The notes beneath the pieces were generated by a model. It ran no database searches and was not told the DNA's origin. It worked only from the letters and a program-made list of their open reading frames with translations. The translations under genes and the position numbers were made by a program. From contig NZ_JAJKFV010000029.1 in the NCBI RefSeq assembly GCF_020966775.1, forward strand, positions 427,001 through 491,000: a stretch of DNA of 64,000 nucleotides, in the 5' to 3' direction. This document shows, one piece after another, positions 58,423-64,000 of the stretch; position 1 is the first letter of the stretch, and each line of letters begins with the position of its first letter. The stretch comes from Rhodopirellula halodulae (lineage in GTDB: Bacteria; Planctomycetota; Planctomycetia; Pirellulales; Pirellulaceae).

Positions 58423-59492
58423 ATTTTGCTTGGCCGCATGCGCTTTGGTTGTTGATCCTGGTGCCGGTGATGGCGTGGTGGTTGTGGCGACGCAAAGGTG
58501 TCTCCGCGATTGCGTTTAGCTCGGTATCCGCCATGGAAGGTTTGGCGCCTAGTTTGCGTCAACGAATGGTTTGGTTGCCGAAGGTGCTGACGTTGGTGAT
58601 TGTTTCGTTGCTGATTGTCGCACTGGCTCGGCCCCGGGAAGGTCGCGAACAAACGGTGTCGGAGACCGAAGGAATCGCGATTGAGATGGTCATCGACCGC
58701 AGTGGAAGCATGCGTGCGATGGACTTCCGGATCGATGGGGAGCCAGTGGATCGGCTCACGGCGGTCAAGAATGTTGCGAGCAAATTCGTCTTGGGAGAGG
58801 ACGGGCTGGAGGGGCGCTATAGCGATTTGATTGGTTTGGTCACGTTTGCCGCGTACGCGGACGCGGTCACGCCGCCCACCTTGGATCACTCCTTTGTGGT
58901 TTCTCAATTGCAGCAGTCCAGCATCGTCAATCGACGGGATGAAGATGGAACCGCCATCGGCGATGCGATCGCTTTGTCGGTTGAGAAACTCAACGCATTG
59001 GATGCACGTCAGCAGCGAAAGGTGCAAAGCAAGGTGCTGATTCTCTTGACGGACGGTGAGAACACGGCGGGGCAGTTGGATCCCGTCCAAGCGGCCGAGT
59101 TAGCCGAAACGATGGGAGTCAAGATCTACGCGATTGGGGTGGGGACCAATGGCCGGGCTCCGGTTGCTGTGCGAGATCCGTTCACCGGTCGCAAGCGGTT
59201 GCGGTACATGGAGGTGAACATCGACGAAGAAACGCTGACGAACGTGGCTGAGTTAACCGGCGGCAAATACTTTCGTGCCACGGACACGGATTCTTTGGAT
59301 GCGATCTATCGAGAGATTGACCAACTGGAAAAGACCGAGGTCGAGACACGGCAGTACGTCAGCTATCGCGAATTGGCGGTTCAGTCGTGGCGTTACGGGG
59401 CCGTGCAGGTTCCGCCTTTGATCGCCGTGGCGATGGTGCTGATGTGTCTGCGATTGGTTGTTGAACATTTGTGGTTGAAGGAGCTGGTATGA
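58419..59492 (+). CDS. BatA-like VWA-domain membrane protein
   Basis: This 357-residue protein starts at a GTG (preceded by GGAGG at 8 bases). A TM helix (about 8-24), a short loop and a second helix (LVIVSLLIVALARP) precede the VWA domain. The MIDAS is intact: DRSGS motif in MVIDRSGSMRAMDF, TFAAYAD, and ILLTDGENTAG. A final TM helix (about 325-345) completes the BatA layout. Partner of BatB and the MoxR ATPase in envelope stress and aerotolerance systems. It overlaps the next gene by 4 bases. Confidence 0.92.
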   Translation: MNFAWPHALWLLILVPVMAWWLWRRKGVSAIAFSSVSAMEGLAPSLRQRMVWLPKVLTLVIVSLLIVALARPREGREQTVSETEGIAIEMVIDRSGSMRAMDFRIDGEPVDRLTAVKNVASKFVLGEDGLEGRYSDLIGLVTFAAYADAVTPPTLDHSFVVSQLQQSSIVNRRDEDGTAIGDAIALSVEKLNALDARQQRKVQSKVLILLTDGENTAGQLDPVQAAELAETMGVKIYAIGVGTNGRAPVAVRDPFTGRKRLRYMEVNIDEETLTNVAELTGGKYFRATDTDSLDAIYREIDQLEKTEVETRQYVSYRELAVQSWRYGAVQVPPLIAVAMVLMCLRLVVEHLWLKELV

Positions 59493-61537
59493 ACGACTCC
59501 GAAATCCAATGGGGGAATCCTTCCGCGACGATTTGGCTCGTCGCGGTTGGATTGGCGTTGCTCTTGATCGTCGGTGCGTCGGCCTGGCGACGTCGGGCTT
59601 GGCGACGATTCATGGGGACGCAGGTGTCTCCGCCGAGCGACCGTGTCAAACGTGGGCTGTCCGCGTTGTATGTTTTGGCCGCGATGCTGTTGATGTCGAT
59701 TTCGCTGCTGGATTTGCGATGGGGAAAGGCATGGGAAGAGGTGCCGCAACGCGGAATCGAGGCGGTGTTTGTGTTGGATGTTTCTCGCAGCATGTTGGCG
59801 GAGGATGCATCGCCAAATCGCTTGGATCGAGCGAAGCAGCAGATCAGTGATATGGTGGACGAGATGCCGGGCGACCGCGTGGGATTGGTCGTGTTCGCCG
59901 GAGAAACTCGCCAGGTGTTGCCGTTGACGCGTCACGTGGAGGACTTCAAGCAAACGCTGGAATCCGTCGGCATGCAATCCGTTCGCCGTGGCGGTTCGCG
60001 ATTGGGGGATGCGATCCGAGTCGCTGCGGATGCTTTTTTGGACAAGACAACGGATCACAAAGCCATGGTGATTTTGACCGATGGCGAGGACCAGGAAAGT
60101 GACCCGGTGGGATCAGCGAAGCGCGTGCACGAAGAGAAAGGCATTCGCATCTTCACGATCGGATTGGGGGACATGGTCGACGGTTCGCGAATTCCGGATG
60201 TGGACCCTGAAATGCCGAGACGGCAAAGCAGTCGCTACGTGAAGCACAAAGGTCAAACAGTGATCTCAAAGATGAACGGAGCGATCCTGAAAGAAGTCGC
60301 CGTCCAGTCAGACGGAGCGTACATTCCTGCCGGGACGAAACGTGTCGACATGTCCGACGTGGTGCATGGCTACATTGCCAACGTCGATGACGCGGATCTG
60401 CAGACCGCAAAGATCAACGCTTTCATCCCCCGTTTCCAGTGGTTTGTTATTCCCGCCTTGTTGATGTTGGGATTGGAATGCTTGCTCCGCGGATGGTCAC
60501 CAAAGCGTGAGACGGTGAGTGTCAAACGCCGGAGTGGCCATGCGACGGCTCAAGCCGCGACGGTGTTGATTTGTCTGTCACTGATCGGTGGCAACATGGT
60601 TGTTGCGCAAGACGACGGGTTCACAGGGGAGCACTTGGATCGTCTGGGCAGAGCGTCTTTCAATGAAGGCGTGCAGGAGTTTGAATCAGGAGAGTATTCC
60701 GCCGCGGAAGAAAGCTTTTCGAAAACGGTTGCGTCGGCGGATAGCGAACTTGCGTTGCGTTCGCGGTACAACCTTGGGAATTGCCATCACACACGTGCCA
60801 TTTCCGCTATGCAAACGGAACCCAAGTCGGCGATGGAATCGTTGGACGTGGCGATTGCAAATTATCGCACCGCGATTCAAGTGGGCAGGTCATTGCCCCG
60901 TGGTTCTAACGATACAGCAGATCCAGCACAGGGAATCTTGCTGATGGCTCGCAAGAATTTGGAGCTTGCGATGCGTTTGAAAAAAGAGCTGGAAGACCAG
61001 CAGCAACAGGGCGGCAACTCGGACGATTCACAACAGGAGAATGACTCGCAGCCATCGAACGAGGAGCCTTCGGAGGGAGAACAGAACAACGAAGATCAGT
61101 CAGCGTCCGGTGATCAGGACCAGAGCGATTCATCGGGTGATCGCGGAGAATCTCAGTCCGAAGACTCCGATGGGGCTTCCGAAGAGCAGTCGTCTCAAGA
61201 GCAAGGCGATGAGCAGGGCAGCGAAGCATCCACGGATCCGCAGTCCGACCAAGGACAAAAGGAGGGCGACCAAGACGCTGCCGATGATGTGCCTCCTGAC
61301 GAGAATGGCAAAACGGATTCGGAGGGGCAGTTGCAGTCGCGGGATCCATCTGAGAATGAGCAAGATGACGGCAAAGTGGGGGCGGAAGCCGCGGAAGGCA
61401 ATGCGGTGCAACAATCCATGACGGTGGAAGAAGCTCTGAAAATGCTGCAAGCCGTTCGCGATCGCGACATGCTGCGGCGATTCGAAAAGGAGCAGCGAGA
61501 GCGGTCCCGACAAATTCCTGTCGAGAAAGATTGGTGA
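59489..61537 (+). CDS. BatB-BatC fusion: VWA domain plus TPR and acidic tail
   Basis: This protein of about 682 residues starts at ATG 59489 with AGGAG six bases ahead. N-terminal half (1-345) is BatB-like: two TM helices, then a VWA with intact MIDAS (VLDVSRSM, DRVGLVVFAG, VILTDGEDQES) and a third helix near 325. It continues with a second membrane segment (ATVLICLSLIGGNMVVAQ) and TPR-like helices (GRASFNEGVQEFESGEYSAAEESF, YNLGNCHHTRA, LDVAIANYRTAI). A striking low-complexity acidic Gln/Ser/Asp/Glu tail (about 515-645) follows, then a basic end. BatB and BatC are separate genes in the classic order, so this is a natural fusion. Confidence 0.88.
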   Translation: MNDSEIQWGNPSATIWLVAVGLALLLIVGASAWRRRAWRRFMGTQVSPPSDRVKRGLSALYVLAAMLLMSISLLDLRWGKAWEEVPQRGIEAVFVLDVSRSMLAEDASPNRLDRAKQQISDMVDEMPGDRVGLVVFAGETRQVLPLTRHVEDFKQTLESVGMQSVRRGGSRLGDAIRVAADAFLDKTTDHKAMVILTDGEDQESDPVGSAKRVHEEKGIRIFTIGLGDMVDGSRIPDVDPEMPRRQSSRYVKHKGQTVISKMNGAILKEVAVQSDGAYIPAGTKRVDMSDVVHGYIANVDDADLQTAKINAFIPRFQWFVIPALLMLGLECLLRGWSPKRETVSVKRRSGHATAQAATVLICLSLIGGNMVVAQDDGFTGEHLDRLGRASFNEGVQEFESGEYSAAEESFSKTVASADSELALRSRYNLGNCHHTRAISAMQTEPKSAMESLDVAIANYRTAIQVGRSLPRGSNDTADPAQGILLMARKNLELAMRLKKELEDQQQQGGNSDDSQQENDSQPSNEEPSEGEQNNEDQSASGDQDQSDSSGDRGESQSEDSDGASEEQSSQEQGDEQGSEASTDPQSDQGQKEGDQDAADDVPPDENGKTDSEGQLQSRDPSENEQDDGKVGAEAAEGNAVQQSMTVEEALKMLQAVRDRDMLRRFEKEQRERSRQIPVEKDW

Positions 61538-61545
61538 GATTGATC

Positions 61546-64000
61546 ATGGCATGTCATTCAAGGTTGCCATCGGTGTATCGAGTTGCAGCACGCTCGTCCG
61601 TTGGCTGGCAACGACAGAGAATGTTACGTGTGTTCGCGGTCGCTCTGGGCGTGGTCTGGTTGCTGCTGCCACAGGCCGAGACTGGTGCAGCGGAAGTCTC
61701 CGCGAGGCTATCGTCCAAAGAAGCCTACGTTGGGGCACCGCTGACGTTGCAAATCGATATCGAAGATGCGGCCCGATACGAGTTGCCCGAGTTGCCTGAA
61801 GTCGCGGGGGTGGAGATCCTTCGCAAGGGCGCGCCACAACAGAGTCATCAGGTTTCTGTTTTCAACGGACGCATGGTTCAACGCACCAGTGTGACGTTCT
61901 CTTATGAAGTCACGCCAACGCGAGCCGGTTCCTATCGAATTCCGTCGATGAACATCCGCGCGGATGGTGAGATTCATGAAACCGAACCGCTTGAGTTCGT
62001 TGCGACCGTCAGTGAGACCGGTGACCTTTTGTTTGTGGAACTGGACGGCGAAGAGTCTTCGGTCTACGTCGGTCAGCCGATTCAACTGACGTTGCAAATT
62101 TGGATTCGTCCCTATCGTTTGGAAGAGCAGAACCAAAATCTGTCCGAAGGGGACATGTGGTCGATGAGGTCCAGGCAGTCTCAATGGGGCGACTTCGCCG
62201 ATGTGTTGGAAGAGATGGCACAACGTCGGCAACCTCCAGCCGGCCGGTCAGTTCTGCGAGAGGACGCGTCTGGCCAACAACGAGAGTACTATCTGTACGA
62301 AATCGAGGCGGAAATCTATCCGAAGAAACCCGGCGAGGTGGACGCTGGCGGGGTGAAGGTCGTGCTCGACTATCCCACCAAAATCGGACCCGTGGCACGT
62401 CGGGATCCTTTCGGGATGGGCTCGCCATTTTCCGGAGTGTTTGGCGATGACTTTTTCGGCGCACCCTTCGGACGCGAGCAGTTGGCGGTTTTGAATTCCC
62501 GGCCGATTGAGGCCGATGCGCAAACAAGTTCGATCGAAGTTCGTCCGATTCCGACCGACGGTCGTCCCGATGGGTACAACGGGGCGGTGGGGCAATACCG
62601 AATCCGAACGCAAGCCAGTCCGGACTCGGTGGAGGTTGGGGACCAAATCAAACTTAAAATCGGAGTCACAGGCAGCGGCCCCATGGAATTGGTTCGATGT
62701 CCAAAACTATCGGCTCAGTCCGATTTGACCGCGGACTTCAAAGTCTCGGACCAACCTCTTCCGGGGTTCGTTCAGGACAACATGAAGGTGTTTGCTCCGA
62801 CGATTCGTCCAAAGCATGAAGGTGTGACTGAAATTCCGCCAATTGAATTTCATTTCTTCAATCCGGAAACGGAGTCGTTTGAGGTTGTGAAGAGTGAGCC
62901 GATTCCGATCCGGGTGCGACCTTCTGAGAAGCTGAGTCTGGATTCGATTGTTGCAAATGGCCGACGAGGTGGTGGTCAAGCGGAAGAGGCCAGCGGGGCA
63001 GGGCAGGGCGGTTCGGATGCGAATGGTTTCCGAGCAGATGGGATCTGGGATATTTTTAAAACGTCAGATGCGATCGAAAGTGTTCCGGTTCGGAATGCTC
63101 TTCCGCTTGGATGGTTGCTGGCGGTCTGTCCAGGCTTGGTCTGGATTGGTTTGGTTGTTTGGCAAAGTCGTGGACGCTGGATGACTTGGTTGGCTCAGTG
63201 GAAGTCACCCGCCCGGAAAGCGGTGTTGGCGATGGAGCAAGCGGACGACGCATTCACGATGGGGGAGATCATGAACGAGTATCTGCGACGTCAATTTGGA
63301 AGCGATCGCAAATCCTCGAGTTGGTTGTCTGGGGTCGGCGGAGTACGAGTCGCGGGTGCGTATGGCTTGGCAGCAGAAGTGGAGTCGTTTCTGAATCGTT
63401 GCCAGTGTCGAGAGACCGTGATTCCGCCAGAGTCAACAGCCGCAATTGAGGAATTGCGTTTTCGCGGCATGGCATTGATCGAGCAATTGGAAAAACTTCG
63501 GCTGCAAAAGCGTCCGTCTCGAAAGTTCTGCGCGAAGCCAGTCACCGCTCTGCAGTCACAGAGCGTCGCGGGGACGTTGGCGTGGGTGCTAGCTGGATGG
63601 TCCTTGGTCTCGGCGGGCAGTGTCGTCGCAAGCGAATCGGATGAAAGCTTGGCATTGGATCCGCCATCCATGTCGGTGTTGTTTCAAGAAGCCAACCAAG
63701 CGTACGAACGCGGAATGCAGACGTTCGAGCAGAATGAACCGGGGAGCTCCTCCACGAATGATCCGGTTGGCCATGCTGACTCTGGGCAGGCGGTTGCAAA
63801 GTCGGAGTTCTCGCTGGCCGCCACACGCTATCAAACACTGGTCGATGCGGGAGTTGAGAACCCGCAGTTGTATGCGAACTTGGGGAACGCCTGTCTGCTG
63901 TCGGGGCAAATTGGACGAGCGATCGTGGCCTATGAACGTGCGCTGAAGTGGAATCCGGAAAACGATTCCATTCGCACGCGTCTTTGGTTGGCTCGCGATC
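61546..64000 (+). CDS. BatD-like protein with C-terminal TPR region (partial)
   Basis: The frame is open to the window edge: 818 residues so far. An N-terminal signal or anchor is most likely from the internal ATG at 61621 (MLRVFAVALGVVWLLLP); the start at 61546 has a GGTGAG site. The large body (about 50-500) is BatD-like, with Ig-type strands (SSKEAYVGAPLTLQIDI, GEESSVYVGQPIQL, YYLYEIEAEIYPKKPGE), and a TM helix lies at about 523-541 (LGWLLAVCPGLVWIGLVVW). After a second hydrophobic segment (GTLAWVLAGWSLVSAG) a TPR-like repeat appears (SVLFQEANQAYERGM, YANLGNACLLSGQIGRAIVAYERALKW), the BatE type. This suggests a BatD-BatE fusion, but the end is outside the window. Confidence 0.85.
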   Translation, partial: MACHSRLPSVYRVAARSSVGWQRQRMLRVFAVALGVVWLLLPQAETGAAEVSARLSSKEAYVGAPLTLQIDIEDAARYELPELPEVAGVEILRKGAPQQSHQVSVFNGRMVQRTSVTFSYEVTPTRAGSYRIPSMNIRADGEIHETEPLEFVATVSETGDLLFVELDGEESSVYVGQPIQLTLQIWIRPYRLEEQNQNLSEGDMWSMRSRQSQWGDFADVLEEMAQRRQPPAGRSVLREDASGQQREYYLYEIEAEIYPKKPGEVDAGGVKVVLDYPTKIGPVARRDPFGMGSPFSGVFGDDFFGAPFGREQLAVLNSRPIEADAQTSSIEVRPIPTDGRPDGYNGAVGQYRIRTQASPDSVEVGDQIKLKIGVTGSGPMELVRCPKLSAQSDLTADFKVSDQPLPGFVQDNMKVFAPTIRPKHEGVTEIPPIEFHFFNPETESFEVVKSEPIPIRVRPSEKLSLDSIVANGRRGGGQAEEASGAGQGGSDANGFRADGIWDIFKTSDAIESVPVRNALPLGWLLAVCPGLVWIGLVVWQSRGRWMTWLAQWKSPARKAVLAMEQADDAFTMGEIMNEYLRRQFGSDRKSSSWLSGVGGVRVAGAYGLAAEVESFLNRCQCRETVIPPESTAAIEELRFRGMALIEQLEKLRLQKRPSRKFCAKPVTALQSQSVAGTLAWVLAGWSLVSAGSVVASESDESLALDPPSMSVLFQEANQAYERGMQTFEQNEPGSSSTNDPVGHADSGQAVAKSEFSLAATRYQTLVDAGVENPQLYANLGNACLLSGQIGRAIVAYERALKWNPENDSIRTRLWLARD

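Overview
The window looks like a chromosomal piece of a planctomycete close to Rhodopirellula. This is inferred from gene content, not from a database match. The signs are a giant gene whose N-terminus carries a LEPR-XLL-like motif, a Tat-exported Gfo/Idh/MocA oxidoreductase, a DUF3748 protein, Bat-type VWA genes with fusions, and loose gene spacing with many isolated or divergent genes. No rRNA, transposase, phage gene or CRISPR array was seen. One tRNA (Ser, GGA anticodon) is present.

Layout. (1) 1-16194, minus strand: one uninterrupted reading frame of at least 5,398 codons, the N-terminal part of a giant, highly repetitive surface-type protein that runs off the left edge. (2) 16.5-17.7 kb, plus: an outer-membrane beta-barrel protein, followed by two look-alike hairpins. 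(3) 17.9-25.2 kb, minus: flavin-dependent halogenase, PhoD-like phosphatase, a CDF and a ZIP metal transporter, and a double-domain ABC permease. (4) 25.3-29.8 kb: an ABC1/UbiB-like kinase, a zinc-ribbon membrane protein, an Fcy1-like deaminase and a secreted esterase. (5) 29.8-36.6 kb: an ECF sigma factor with a possible small gene upstream, ComF-like phosphoribosyltransferase, DUF502 membrane protein, QueD/PTPS, an unknown membrane protein and a Tat-exported oxidoreductase. (6) 36.7-41.6 kb: a DapA/NanA-type aldolase, SSS symporter, GntR/FCD regulator and DUF3748 propeller, which together look like a catabolic module for an acidic sugar. (7) 41.7-47.9 kb: an FG-GAP protein, ribulokinase-like FGGY kinase, secreted EEP hydrolase and a second Gfo/Idh/MocA protein. 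(8) 48.1-51.1 kb: L-serine dehydratase, tRNA-Ser and transcription terminator Rho. (9) 51.9-64.0 kb, plus: two overlapping SPFH/band-7 genes, a strong terminator, then an aerotolerance-type (Bat) cluster: MoxR ATPase, DUF58, a BatD-like membrane protein, BatA, a BatB-BatC fusion and a BatD-like protein with a C-terminal TPR region that runs off the right edge.

The best-supported functional units are the Bat cluster (overlapping or closely packed genes), the SPFH pair (4-base overlap), the aldolase-symporter pair (4-base overlap) with its neighbouring GntR regulator, and the permease/ZIP/CDF run. Functions are family assignments read from motifs. The native substrates of the halogenase, symporter, oxidoreductases and ABC permease cannot be read from the sequence.
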